DNA of 64,000 bases from Nodosilinea sp. P-1105 (GCF_012911975.1 NZ_SMDQ01000027.1:1-64000), one strand, 5' to 3'; positions 42,679-51,105 are shown, counted from the first letter of the stretch. Made by a program: numbers and translations. The notes: generated from the sequence alone by a model not told the origin.

Positions 42679-43018
42679 ATGACGCCTGTTTTTAGTTTTC
42701 GCTACTTATCCTAGACTCAACTCAATCAATCTTCCTGCGTCTCCTGAATCATTTAAACTTTGTTTGCCCAGCGGTGTTGTTGTTTTCAATCGCGAGGGTG
42801 GCGTATCCCTCTATTTTATTCGGATGGCGTGACTAGGCCTACAGGTTTCCCTGGCACAGCCCCTTGGCCCCAATGACATACACAAAGTTCATGATTTAAG
42901 GATTTAGCCACCGGTCATGTAATGAATTCACGAATCTAGCCGGAACTCGGAATCCTTTTGATTGGCAAGCCCATCAAAGCTTCTGGGTGTGCATTCTACG
43001 TTTCGGTAGCTAAATCCT
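42679..43018. other. Gap before the TIR-FGE gene
   Basis: 340 bases, no gene. Contains CATGATTTAAGGATT and CATGTAATGAATTCACG with only weak self-complementarity. The promoter of the TIR gene must lie here. No RBS-like GGAGG near 43019; the closest purine run is GGTAGCTAAA. Confidence 0.3.
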
Positions 43019-44761
43019 ATGACTGTTGCCAAAGCTATATTTATCTCCTACCGTCGCTGCGATAGCATCGACATCGTAGGGCGAATTTATGACCGACTAG
43101 TGGCGTATTTTGGCGCCAACAGCGTATTTAAAGATGTTGATTCCATTCCCTTTGGGGTAAATTTTCGCCAGCATTTAGAGCGGGAAGTTAGCCATTGCCC
43201 GGTCTTGCTGGCGGTGATTGGTCCTGAGTGGTTAACCATTACCGACAAACAAGGGCAGCGGCGTCTTGACGATCCAGCTGATTGGGTACGGGTCGAAATT
43301 GAAGCCGCCCTGAAACGAGACAGTCTGGTGATTCCGGTGTTAGTAGGCGGGGCATCGATACCCAAGGATACCGATCTGCCGGACAGTTTACGAGGTCTGG
43401 TCTATCGTCAAAGCGCTCTGGTACGCCATGACCCCGATTTTCATCGGGACCTGGATCGCTTAATTCAACGTTTGGAAGAGGTGTTTAGTCGGTTAACGCC
43501 TCCGGCTGGGGCACCGTCGTCTCCCTATGGGGCGTTGATTGATGACTTGGCGGCGGCTTTGACCGCGGCCAAGTCCCCTCAAGAGCCGACCCCTCGGCCT
43601 CTAACCCGGCGGCGGTGGTTACGGCTGATGGGGCTGGGGCTGATGGGGGGAAGTTCAACGCTGGCCGTGCGTCATTGGAGACAGTCACTCCAGGAGCTTA
43701 CACCTAACCGGATTGCGGCCCCACTGCCGTCCCTGGCGACGCTGCCCGATCGACTGCAGCGGGCTTGGACGGCTGCCACTGACCTGTCTAGCGATCGCAC
43801 CGATGCCTATGAATTTGTCTCGGTGACGGTGGACGAGTTTGGACGGCAACGCCATCAGGCCCAAGTCGCCACTCAGGCTTACACAGAGATTTCCTTAGAA
43901 ACGCCAACTGGCACTGTCCTGTTGCCATTAGTGGCGATCGCGGGGGGACAGTTTTTGCAAGGAGCCCCAGCTGCTGAACCCGGTCATGCCGCCGCTGACC
44001 TGCAGCCAACCATTGCCACGGTAGACTCCTTTTGGATGAGCATTTACCCCATCACCCAAGCCCAGTGGCGAGCGGTGGCCCAGCTGCCAGAAGTGAACCG
44101 CCCACTGGCGACGAACCCGGCCCACTTTAAAGGCGACGACGATCGCCCGGTAGAGCAAGTGACCTGGATGGAGGCCGTAGAATTTTGCGATCGCCTCAGT
44201 CGATTAGCCCAACCAGGGCTATCCCCCTTTCGCTTACCCACCGAAGCCGAGTGGGAATATGCCTGTCGGGCCAAAACCACGACCCCCTTTCATACCGGCG
44301 AAACCTTGACCACAGCCTTAGCCAACTATGACGGCACTTATCCCTACCGCCAAGAGCCCGTGGGGACGTTGCGCGGCACCACCACCGCCGTAGGCAGCCT
44401 GGGCCATGCCAACGCCTTTGGCCTCTACGACATGCACGGTAATGTGCTGGAGTGGTGTGCGGATGCTTGGACGCAGCAGGTCCCTGAAGCTATCGATGAA
44501 GACATAGAGACCGACAGTCAAGCCGATGAGCCCCCAACCACCGAGTTAATTCAAGCCGATCCATCCCACACCCCCCGGCCCCATGTCGAACCGCCAGTAC
44601 GGGCGATTCGCGGTGGGTCCTGGCAAAGTCGCCCTCACCACTGTCGGTCCGCTTACCGCACGGGCTTGACCGCCCACAGCCGCCAGCGGGATGTGGGCTT
44701 TCGGATTGTGCGATCGCTGCTTCTGGAAAATCAGGCTGATTCAGGTCCCGGGACGAGCTGA
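43019..44761 (+). CDS. TIR domain - membrane helix - formylglycine-generating-enzyme-like (SUMF1) protein
   Basis: 580 residues. Residues about 4-160 form a bacterial TIR domain: AIFISYRRCDS, YDRLVAYFGANSVFKDVDS, FRQHLEREVSHCPVLLAVIG and DPADWVRVEIEAALKRD, with E93 at the usual NADase glutamate position. After a linker comes a helix (WLRLMGLGLMGGSSTLAV, about 200-218). The C-terminal half is a SUMF1/FGE-like C-type-lectin fold: PLVAIAGGQFLQGAPAAEPG, SFWMSIYPITQAQWRAVAQL, LPTEAEWEYACRAKTT, NAFGLYDMHGNVLEWCADAW, RAIRGGSWQSRPHHCRSAYR and RDVGFRIV. The fold is complete, but metal and Cys residues of true FGE were not all checked. Such fusions in cyanobacteria are linked to signalling or conflict, or serve as hypervariable receptors; which applies is inference. 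Confidence 0.85.
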   Translation: MTVAKAIFISYRRCDSIDIVGRIYDRLVAYFGANSVFKDVDSIPFGVNFRQHLEREVSHCPVLLAVIGPEWLTITDKQGQRRLDDPADWVRVEIEAALKRDSLVIPVLVGGASIPKDTDLPDSLRGLVYRQSALVRHDPDFHRDLDRLIQRLEEVFSRLTPPAGAPSSPYGALIDDLAAALTAAKSPQEPTPRPLTRRRWLRLMGLGLMGGSSTLAVRHWRQSLQELTPNRIAAPLPSLATLPDRLQRAWTAATDLSSDRTDAYEFVSVTVDEFGRQRHQAQVATQAYTEISLETPTGTVLLPLVAIAGGQFLQGAPAAEPGHAAADLQPTIATVDSFWMSIYPITQAQWRAVAQLPEVNRPLATNPAHFKGDDDRPVEQVTWMEAVEFCDRLSRLAQPGLSPFRLPTEAEWEYACRAKTTTPFHTGETLTTALANYDGTYPYRQEPVGTLRGTTTAVGSLGHANAFGLYDMHGNVLEWCADAWTQQVPEAIDEDIETDSQADEPPTTELIQADPSHTPRPHVEPPVRAIRGGSWQSRPHHCRSAYRTGLTAHSRQRDVGFRIVRSLLLENQADSGPGTS

Positions 44762-44780
44762 CGACGTTAGAATCGAAGTG

Positions 44781-44847
44781 AACCAAATCCAAGTCCAGAC
44801 CTCAGGTTTTGCCTGTGAGAAAACGCCAGATCCCGAGCTGAACTTGG
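44781..44847 (+). repeat. 67-bp hairpin repeat family, copy C
   Basis: First unit of a tandem pair starting 20 bases after the TIR-FGE stop. CCAAGTCCAG at the left pairs with CTGAACTTGG at the right with one mismatch; GTTTTGCCTGTG and GAAAACGCC make an inner stem. Confidence 0.85.
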
Positions 44848-44851
44848 TCTA

Positions 44852-44918
44852 AACCAAATCCAAGTCCAGACCTCAGGTTTTGCCTGTGAGAAAACGCCAG
44901 ATCCCGAGCTGAACTTGG
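44852..44918 (+). repeat. 67-bp hairpin repeat family, copy D
   Basis: Exact duplicate of copy C, offset 71 bases, separated by four bases (TCTA). The TerB gene begins 54 bases after it. Confidence 0.85.
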
Positions 44919-44971
44919 TATATTACGGCTTAGCACCTCAATGCCGATGTGATGCCAACCTCATAAATCCT

Positions 44972-45658
44972 ATGCCCACAGTCACTAATTCTCCCTATAC
45001 TGAAGCGCAAATTAAAGTTTGGCTGCGGGGGCTGTTAACCATCGCCTGGGCCGACGGTGATTTTGATCAAGATGAACAAGCCTTGATTGCCGACATGACC
45101 CAGGAAGAGTTGGCCCCTTGCATTGACTTTGACCACTTTGACCCAGTCACCCCAGAGGAACTGGGCACAACCCTAGGGGATGATCCCCAGGTGGCCGAAA
45201 ACTTTCTGCGAATGGCGGTGATGGTTGCCCTGGCCGATGGGGTCTACTCTGTTGAAGAGGATGAGCAACTACAAGCCTTCTGTCAGGTGCTGAACTTAGA
45301 GGACAACATCCTGACATCGGTGCGATCGACCCTCTATAGCCTTAGCCCTGACAATGCTGAGGTGGCTGAAGGGCTGCGCCCTCCTGCCGACAGTGGTAAA
45401 ATCGACCCGCTCAAACCGGCCCGAGAATGGCTAGACCAGCTAGAAGTACATGATCCCCGCCTGGCTAGGTTTGTGTGCAAACTGATTCCTTCCCAATGCC
45501 CGTTTGAGCGGGATGTGGTGCTGTTTAACAAAAAGCTGGTGCACATTCCCCCCATGTGCAAGCTCAATCCCCTCTATGAGCAGTTAGTGGGCCTACGATT
45601 TCGGGCTTTATCCTATCTGGCGGATGACTGTGGCGAAGATGTCACGCCCCTGCTTTAA
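44972..45658 (+). CDS. TerB-family (tellurite resistance-like) protein
   Basis: 228 residues from ATG 44972; the frame extends upstream into repeat D, so an earlier start is unlikely. Residues about 15-130 have the TerB pattern: IKVWLRGLLTIAWADGDFDQ, DEQALIADMTQE and FLRMAVMVALADGVYSVEEDE, an EF-hand-like acidic helical domain. The rest (REWLDQLEVHDPRLARFVCK and IPPMCKLNPLYEQLVGLRFR) reads like the Mo-dependent nitrogenase C-terminal domain attached to TerB in cyanobacteria. No nitrogenase gene is nearby. Its stop is 18 bases before the next gene, so the two may be co-transcribed. Confidence 0.72.
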   Translation: MPTVTNSPYTEAQIKVWLRGLLTIAWADGDFDQDEQALIADMTQEELAPCIDFDHFDPVTPEELGTTLGDDPQVAENFLRMAVMVALADGVYSVEEDEQLQAFCQVLNLEDNILTSVRSTLYSLSPDNAEVAEGLRPPADSGKIDPLKPAREWLDQLEVHDPRLARFVCKLIPSQCPFERDVVLFNKKLVHIPPMCKLNPLYEQLVGLRFRALSYLADDCGEDVTPLL

Positions 45659-45676
45659 GCTGACTTGGTGTGTGCT

Positions 45677-46567
45677 ATGACATTCAAGCAATTTATCCTA
45701 TTGGGTTTGCCGGGAGTGGAGGTGCAGGAGCAAGGGCATACCCTAGCTGAGCACTGGCATATTCCCCATATTTCTATGGGCCAGCTGGTGGGTAAGGCTA
45801 CCGAGCAACCATCTGCCCTTGGCCTTGAGATCCGCCCTTATGTCGACGCGGATGCCCTGATCCCTGACGCCCTGGCCATGACGCTACTTCGCCGCCGACT
45901 AGAGCAACCCGATGCCATGTTGCAGGGGTGGGTGCTGGATGGGTTCCCGCGCACTCTGGCCCAGGCGCAAGGGCTGGGCGACTGGCTGACAGCGGTGGGA
46001 CAACCAGCCCCTACCGTGGTTTACCTGAAGGCAATTCCTGAGTTGTTGCTAAATCGGCTGTGGAATCAGGGCGGGCAGCAACAGCCTATCCCGCTACTTC
46101 GCCGCCAGTTGGACGATCATGGGGCGGCGTTAGCCCCCCTTCTAGACTACTACCAGCAGCAGGGACAACTCGAAACCGTTAACGGTAGCCTATCAGCTGC
46201 CGAGGTGGCCCGGGATCTGGCCCAGGTGGGCAACGACCCACCAACGGCAATCCGTTGGGTGCAAGATGAAGCTGAGCTGGATGAACTACTGGCGAAAGGC
46301 TCTGTACTGGTGGTCGACTGTATGGCATCCTGGTGCGGCGCTTGCAAGCAAGTGATGCCATTGATCAATCGGTTAGCGGAAACCTATGGCCATCAGGTCA
46401 AGGTGATGACCATGGACTTTGATGCCAATCGGCAGATTTCTAAGCGATTCGGCCTCCAAGGCATTCCGGCGGTGATGTTCTTTAAAGACGGCGACTTACA
46501 GGAGACCCTGACAGGGGTGAAGTCTTACCAAGACTACGAGGTCACCCTGACCTGTTTATTGGACTAG
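45677..46567 (+). CDS. Degenerate adenylate kinase-like domain fused to thioredoxin
   Basis: 296 residues from ATG 45677 (TTG 45665 is a weak alternative). Residues 1-185 follow adenylate kinase order: FILLGLPG at the P-loop position, IPHISMGQLV, GWVLDGFPRTLAQAQ, VVYLKAIPELLLNRLW and LLRRQLDDHGAALAPLLDYY. The Walker A residues GKGT are replaced (GLPGVEVQEQG, no Lys), and the LID is very short, so phosphotransfer is unlikely. Residues about 195-296 are a full thioredoxin: VLVVDCMASWCGACKQVMPL with the active W219-C-G-A-C-K224, DFDANRQISKRFGLQGIPAV and VMFFKDGDL. The stop codon TAG lies inside the end of the CTAG-type repeat at 46564. The function of the pseudo-kinase half is unknown. Confidence 0.8.
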   Translation: MTFKQFILLGLPGVEVQEQGHTLAEHWHIPHISMGQLVGKATEQPSALGLEIRPYVDADALIPDALAMTLLRRRLEQPDAMLQGWVLDGFPRTLAQAQGLGDWLTAVGQPAPTVVYLKAIPELLLNRLWNQGGQQQPIPLLRRQLDDHGAALAPLLDYYQQQGQLETVNGSLSAAEVARDLAQVGNDPPTAIRWVQDEAELDELLAKGSVLVVDCMASWCGACKQVMPLINRLAETYGHQVKVMTMDFDANRQISKRFGLQGIPAVMFFKDGDLQETLTGVKSYQDYEVTLTCLLD

Positions 46568-46670
46568 TGCATCGGTACAGTATGTCAAGATCCCAGGGGT
46601 CTTGGGCTGACTAGCTAGGAACTTTGGGGTATCTGAGGGCAGAACCCTGGGATCTGTACCGGCGTTCTAG
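46564..46670. repeat. CTAG-ended dispersed repeat, 107 bp, copy 3
   Basis: CTAGTGCATCGGTACAGTATG at the left and ATCTGTACCGGCGTTCTAG at the right. Its complement aligns along most of 32459-32564. Its first CTAG supplies the TAG stop codon of the preceding gene (46565-46567). Confidence 0.85.
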
Positions 46671-46684
46671 GGATTTACGGTAGC

Positions 46685-46720
46685 CAAAAAGCCGGGGAGC
46701 GCAACTCTGCACTCCCCGGC
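46685..46720 (-). terminator. Terminator of the M50 protease gene
   Basis: GCCGGGGAG (46691-46699) and CTCCCCGGC (46712-46720) form a perfect 9-bp stem. On the minus strand it is followed by TTTTTGGC, a rho-independent signal about 70 bases after the stop at 46790. Confidence 0.75.
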
Positions 46721-46731
46721 TGATGGACTAT

Positions 46732-46795
46732 GAACCTTGGGGTATCCCACGGCGTAACCCTAGGATCGGTTGGGAACTGTACCGGCGCCCTAAGC
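46732..46795. repeat. CTAG-ended repeat, partial copy 4
   Basis: AACCTTGGGGTATC...AACTGTACCGGCGCCCTAAG matches the right half of copy 3 with an insertion in the middle. Its end CTTAG (read minus) supplies the TAG stop codon of the M50 protease (46790-46792). Confidence 0.65.
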
Positions 46796-47911
46796 CGCTT
46801 GGGCTTGGGGTTGGCTCAGTAGGTTCTGAATCGCGGCTTTTTCCAGCAGACCCACCAGCGAACCATCTGGTCGCACCACCGCCAGGGCTTGTAGTTTCTC
46901 AGTTTCCAGAGTTTGAATCACCTCTAGTAGGGGCTGATCTTGCTTCACGGTGGTGGGGGCCGCAGAGTCCATAATCGTGTCAACGGACATGGTCGACCAA
47001 TTCTCTCGGGGCACCTGCTTTAGGGCGTCGATTAAGACTGTCCCAACCAGTTCCTCAGCCTCATTCACCACTAAAAACTTGCGCCAGGGGGTAGTGCCCG
47101 ACAACAGGGCTGTATCGGCAAACTCGCGCAGGGACATGGCCGTCGTCACCACCGGACTATTGGCAACCACAGCATCTTCAGCGGTGAAACCGGTTAGTCG
47201 ACCTTGAACTTCACCAAACTGAGCGCTACGGTTCGCATTTTGCAGCAGGAATAGACCAATCAGCAGGGTCCAGATATTGCCCACAGGGCTAAGGCCAAGG
47301 ATGGAACCAACGCCAGTGATAATTGCAGCCCAGCCAATCAGTTGACCCACTCGGCTAGCAAACACCAAACCTTTGTAGGGTTTGCCAGTAATTTGCCACA
47401 CCAAAGCCTTGAGCACATTACCACCATCCAGGGGTAGCCCAGGAATCAGGTTAAACACTCCCAGGGCCAGGTTGATGTAGGCCAGTAAAGCCGTCACGGC
47501 TGCGATTGGGCCGGTGAGAGGCAATAGTTGCGATGCACTAAAGAATAGACCAAACAGGGCAAAGCTGACTAAGGGACCAGCAATGGCCACCCAAAATGCC
47601 CCTTTGGGCGTATCAGATTCTTTCTCTAGGGCGGCTAAGCCACCAAATAAAAACAGGGTGATGGAGTTTACACCGATGCCCTGGCGTTTGGCGGCAAAGC
47701 TATGACCCAGTTCGTGGGCCAGTACCGAAGCGAACAGCATCAGTGCGGCCCCAAGTCCTAGCAGCCAGGGCAGACTGCCTCCCAGCTGGGGAAAGGCTTG
47801 GGCCAGGCCACCACCATAGTCCCAGGTGATCAAGGCCAGCACTAAAAACCAAGACACATTCACAAAGAATGGAATGCCAAATAAATTTCCTACCCGTAAG
47901 TTGCCGTTCAT
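46790..47911 (-). CDS. Site-2-protease-type (M50) metalloprotease with C-terminal CBS domains
   Basis: 373 residues. The first half is membrane-embedded: helix about 14-32, then LMLFASVLAHELGHSFAAKR with H66-E67-x-x-H70 as zinc ligands. The second zinc motif NLIPGLPLDGGNVLKALVWQ has the conserved Asp. About six helices run to residue 225. The C-terminal ~140 residues carry two CBS motifs (VVNEAEELVGTVLIDAL, LLEVIQTLETEKLQALAVVR), which may sense adenosine ligands. Substrates of such Rip1/SpoIVFB-like proteases are membrane-spanning regulators. The own terminator follows; a repeat end forms the stop codon. Confidence 0.88.
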   Translation of the reverse strand: MNGNLRVGNLFGIPFFVNVSWFLVLALITWDYGGGLAQAFPQLGGSLPWLLGLGAALMLFASVLAHELGHSFAAKRQGIGVNSITLFLFGGLAALEKESDTPKGAFWVAIAGPLVSFALFGLFFSASQLLPLTGPIAAVTALLAYINLALGVFNLIPGLPLDGGNVLKALVWQITGKPYKGLVFASRVGQLIGWAAIITGVGSILGLSPVGNIWTLLIGLFLLQNANRSAQFGEVQGRLTGFTAEDAVVANSPVVTTAMSLREFADTALLSGTTPWRKFLVVNEAEELVGTVLIDALKQVPRENWSTMSVDTIMDSAAPTTVKQDQPLLEVIQTLETEKLQALAVVRPDGSLVGLLEKAAIQNLLSQPQAQAA

Positions 47912-48124
47912 GGGGCACCTCGCTATCGAACACTGGGATGGGCAAGCCTGTAGCGCTGGCCATCCGCATTAACTAGATTGTAACGAAGTGTTAAAAGGTT
48001 CCTCATCCACTGAAGGGGGGAACATCCGAAGAGGCCGGGGGGGATTACCGTGCCTCTGGGGGGTCAACCCCAACCAATGATCTATCGAGCTAAAGGTGAG
48101 GGGCTGACAGGGTTTTCGATTCAC
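47912..48124. other. Gap upstream of the M50 gene, nothing recognised
   Basis: Contains GGGGGGAACATCC and GGCCGGGGGGG-type G runs and no gene. The promoter of the M50 gene should lie near 47912-47990. Confidence 0.3.
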
Positions 48125-48152
48125 GGTCTACGGTTCGCGGTTCACGGTTCGC
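48125..48152. repeat. GGTNNNC heptamer array, four units
   Basis: GGTCTAC, GGTTCGC, GGTTCAC and GGTTCGC in tandem, same degenerate heptamer as at 17372-17476. Confidence 0.75.
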
Positions 48153-48378
48153 CTTAAACCTCATACCGTAAACCCGCTACTGTCATATTGATAGAGCATT
48201 AAAATTCCTCTTTCAGCGGCTGTCAAGACCTCTGGACTGGTAACACAGGAGGGAAGCGACTTGATGTCAAGACTGCGCTTCTGAAGAAAAGATTAAATTC
48301 TGGAGATATGATGCCAAGGTAACCACCAGCAAAAAAATAATCCTTCACAATAGGAATCGACATCCTCAATATGGAGCG
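48153..48378. promoter_or_regulatory. Upstream region of the HxlR-type regulator
   Basis: AT-rich, no gene. GGCTGTCAAGACCTCTGG and AAGACTGCGCTTCTGAAG give only weak inverted repeats. A site for the HxlR regulator itself is plausible here but not distinguishable. Confidence 0.3.
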
Positions 48379-48756
48379 ATGCCGATGCCCAAACCCCACT
48401 ACGGTACTAACGGTAAGCTGCCCCATTGTCCAGTTCATCTGGTTCTGTCGTACATCGGCGGCAAATGGGCAATTTTAATTTTGCGAGAACTGTTTCAAGG
48501 GAACCGCCGCACCAATGAGTTTTTGGCAGCCTTACCAGGCATCAGCACAAAAACTCTGACGGCTCGCTTGCGAGAGTTGGAAAGCTATGGCTTGGTCAAG
48601 CGCACGGTATTCCCTGAGGTACCGCCTCGGGTGGAGTACTCTCTCACACCGAAAGGGCGAGAGGTGCAGCCGATTATGACCGCCCTAAATCAGGTGGGTA
48701 CCCAGTGGTTAGTGCAGAGACCTGCGGGCAGTCCAGCCTCTATGCCGCGCTACTAG
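48379..48756 (+). CDS. HxlR-family transcriptional regulator
   Basis: 125 residues (ATG 48379 or 48385). The HxlR pattern is clear: KLPHCPVHLVLSYIGGKWAI with the N-terminal Cys (near residue 17) that often senses electrophiles or redox, then LILRELFQGNRRTNEFLAAL, PGISTKTLTARLRELESYGL and the winged-helix end VKRTVFPEVPPRVEYSLTPK. Stand-alone regulator; its target is unknown. The 3' end overlaps the DUF4327 gene by 4 bases (convergent). Confidence 0.88.
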   Translation: MPMPKPHYGTNGKLPHCPVHLVLSYIGGKWAILILRELFQGNRRTNEFLAALPGISTKTLTARLRELESYGLVKRTVFPEVPPRVEYSLTPKGREVQPIMTALNQVGTQWLVQRPAGSPASMPRY

Positions 48757-48998
48757 TCATTGGTCCAAGTTTCGTGGGTCAGTAAGTCAGCGATGCGATC
48801 GCGCAGCAGATAGTCATGTTCTTCCAGTTCGGCCTCAATCAGGGGCCATTCCCGGGCAGCAATATAGCGGCACAGGGTAAAAATAGGCTGTTGGCGGCTG
48901 ACCAACCCACTGTCAACCAACTGCTTAGCTTCATCACAAAGCATTTGTAGGGTGTAGTGCAGGGTAGATGTCTGGGTTGTGGGAAGGGTAGTCGTCAT
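48753..48998 (-). CDS. DUF4327 family protein
   Basis: 81 residues from ATG 48998 (GGAGAG upstream); a much longer in-frame extension to 49193 is unlikely. The core LQMLCDEAKQLVDSGLVSRQ, QPIFTLCRYIAAREWPLIEA, ELEEHDYLLRDRIADLL is the helical DUF4327 of cyanobacteria, of unknown function. Two Cys (in MLCDEA and TLCRY) are conserved-looking. Converges with the HxlR regulator, overlapping by four bases. Confidence 0.72.
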   Translation of the reverse strand: MTTTLPTTQTSTLHYTLQMLCDEAKQLVDSGLVSRQQPIFTLCRYIAAREWPLIEAELEEHDYLLRDRIADLLTHETWTND

Positions 48999-49235
48999 AA
49001 CGATTCGCTCTCCAATCCAAAACGATAGGGGCAGGGGCTGACTGAACTCGTCAAGCTTGGGACACTGGTCTGACCAGCCGCCTGCTAGAACAAAGTAAGA
49101 ATAATTGCTTAGTCCTCCACCTTTATACTGAGCCTCCCTTTCTCCTGGAGCCAGCAATTGATGTGTATCCTTACCTTTGTTTACAGATCGCAATATTGGT
49201 AGTCTACACTACCGTTTTTTAACATGCCTCTTACT

Positions 49236-50999
49236 CTAGGTACACCCTAGGGCTTGCATGGCTTGGTGAGTGGTCAGAAAAATGCGATCGCGTCCCCCTA
49301 GGTGGTCAACAAAGCCTGCCCGCTGCAATTGATCCATCACTGGCCCTTTCACCTCACTCAGGTAGGTGGTCACCCCTGCCTCTGCTAACCCCTCAATTAA
49401 CCGTTCCAGGGTCTCCAGGGCGCTACCGTCAATGTGGTTGATAGCGCTACAGATAATCAGCAGCGTTTTAGCCTTAGGGTGCTGGGCCACAACCCCCAGG
49501 AGATAATCTTCCAGATATTTAGTGTTAGCGAAGTAGAGACTTTCATCAATACGAATGGCCAGTACCCCCTCACAGGTCTGGACCGGGTGGCGCTGAATGT
49601 TACGGAAGTGCTCGGTGCCGCTGATACGGCCCACCTCGGCAATGTGGGGATGACTGGTGCGCCACAGGTAAAAGGCGATCGAGGTCACCAACCCCACCAC
49701 AATTCCCGCTTCAATCCCAATGCCTAACACGGCCAAAAATGTGATCACCACGGTCACCCCATCCCAGCGCGACACCTGCCACAGATGGCGCACACTCTTG
49801 ATATCCAGTAAATTCATTACCGCCACCAGAATGACCGCCGCTAAGGTGGCCAGTGGCAGATGGTACAGCAGGGGAGTAAAAAACAGCACCACCAGGGCAA
49901 TTAATCCAGCCGTAATGATCGAAGCCAAGCCGGTGTTGGCCCCGGCGCTAAAGTTCACCATGGAGCGGCTGACACCCCCTGTGACCGGATAGCCCGCCGT
50001 AAAGGCGGCCCCCAGATTGGCCACCCCCAAGGCCACCAATTCCTGGTTGGGGTTAATCCGCTGCCGACGCTTACTGGCCAGCCCCTTGGCCACGGCAATA
50101 CTCTCCATAAAGCCGACAAAGCTAATGGCCAGGGCCGTCGGCAACAGGGCCTGCCACAGCCCTAAGTCAAAAGATGGCCAAGATAGGGAGGGGAGGCCCT
50201 GGGGAATGTCTGCCACAATAGCCACCCCATAGCGCTGGTCTAGCCCCAGCAGCCACACCACCCCAATACTGCCGCCCACCACCACTAATGGGCCACTACG
50301 GGTAATCGGCGTGACCCAGGCGGGGGACACCCCCCAGCGGTTAAGCCAGGGAGGCAACCCACGACTAAAAAACAGTAGCAGGCCGGCACTGGCTACCCCC
50401 AACAGCAGGGTGATACCGTTAGTTTGATGCGCGGATTGCACCAAATAGTGCAGGGTTTCAGCAAAGCCTTCTGCCGGAGGTAGGCTCACCCCCATCACAT
50501 GTTTGAGCTGACTGGCCCCAATAATTAGGGCAGCGGCGTTGGTAAAGCCGACAATCACCGCATGGCTCAAGAAGTTAACTAAAAACCCCAGGCGCACCAC
50601 TCCCATCAGGGTTTGGATCAGGCCAATCATCAGGGCCAAGGCTAAGGCTGCGGCAATATAGTCATGGCTACCCTGGGCAGCTAGGGGGCCTAAGCCAGTG
50701 GCCACCAACAGCGACACCATGGCGACCGGCCCGACGGCCAAGGCCCGACTGGTACCCAGGGCGGCGTACAGCACCAAGGGCAGAATACTGGCATAAAGGC
50801 CCACCTGGGGCGGCAATCCAGCCAGCATCGCATAGGCCATCCCCTGGGGAATCAACACCACCGCCACGATCATACCCGCCATCATATCCCCAGGCAGATC
50901 CTTAGCCTGGTAGTTAAGTCCCCAATCTAAGATCGGTAGCACTCGACGCAGGGACGCCCCAAAACCAGACGACTTAGGCAACGATGAGGAATCAGGCAT
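49236..50999 (-). CDS. SulP family anion transporter with C-terminal STAS domain
   Basis: 587 residues. The N-terminus has the SulP signature WGLNYQAKDLPGDMMAGMIV, AVVLIPQGMAYAMLAGLPP and SRALAVGPVAMVSLLVATG, then roughly 12 membrane helices. The second signature is NLGAAFTAGYPVTGGVSRSM. The STAS domain covers residues about 465-580 (VLAIRIDESLYFANTKYLED, LLIICSAINHIDGSALETLE). SulP proteins move sulfate or bicarbonate; the cyanobacterial bicarbonate carrier BicA belongs here, but sulfate cannot be excluded. Lone gene. Confidence 0.88.
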   Translation of the reverse strand: MPDSSSLPKSSGFGASLRRVLPILDWGLNYQAKDLPGDMMAGMIVAVVLIPQGMAYAMLAGLPPQVGLYASILPLVLYAALGTSRALAVGPVAMVSLLVATGLGPLAAQGSHDYIAAALALALMIGLIQTLMGVVRLGFLVNFLSHAVIVGFTNAAALIIGASQLKHVMGVSLPPAEGFAETLHYLVQSAHQTNGITLLLGVASAGLLLFFSRGLPPWLNRWGVSPAWVTPITRSGPLVVVGGSIGVVWLLGLDQRYGVAIVADIPQGLPSLSWPSFDLGLWQALLPTALAISFVGFMESIAVAKGLASKRRQRINPNQELVALGVANLGAAFTAGYPVTGGVSRSMVNFSAGANTGLASIITAGLIALVVLFFTPLLYHLPLATLAAVILVAVMNLLDIKSVRHLWQVSRWDGVTVVITFLAVLGIGIEAGIVVGLVTSIAFYLWRTSHPHIAEVGRISGTEHFRNIQRHPVQTCEGVLAIRIDESLYFANTKYLEDYLLGVVAQHPKAKTLLIICSAINHIDGSALETLERLIEGLAEAGVTTYLSEVKGPVMDQLQRAGFVDHLGGRDRIFLTTHQAMQALGCT

Positions 51000-51105
51000 G
51001 GTATTGCGCTAGACCAACTAACCCACAGGCGGTTGTGCTCCTCCACAATACCCCGATAGACGTCTATCTGATTAATTAACTATTTAGTAGTATGACCAGT
51101 AGTCT

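Noticed and set aside
43019-44761. Diversity-generating retroelement
   Set aside because: The FGE-like C-terminus would suit a target protein, but no reverse transcriptase, template repeat or accessory gene is visible within the window.
44972-45658. A tellurite-resistance operon
   Set aside because: Only one TerB-like domain is present. TerC/TerD partners are missing, so a resistance role is not supported.
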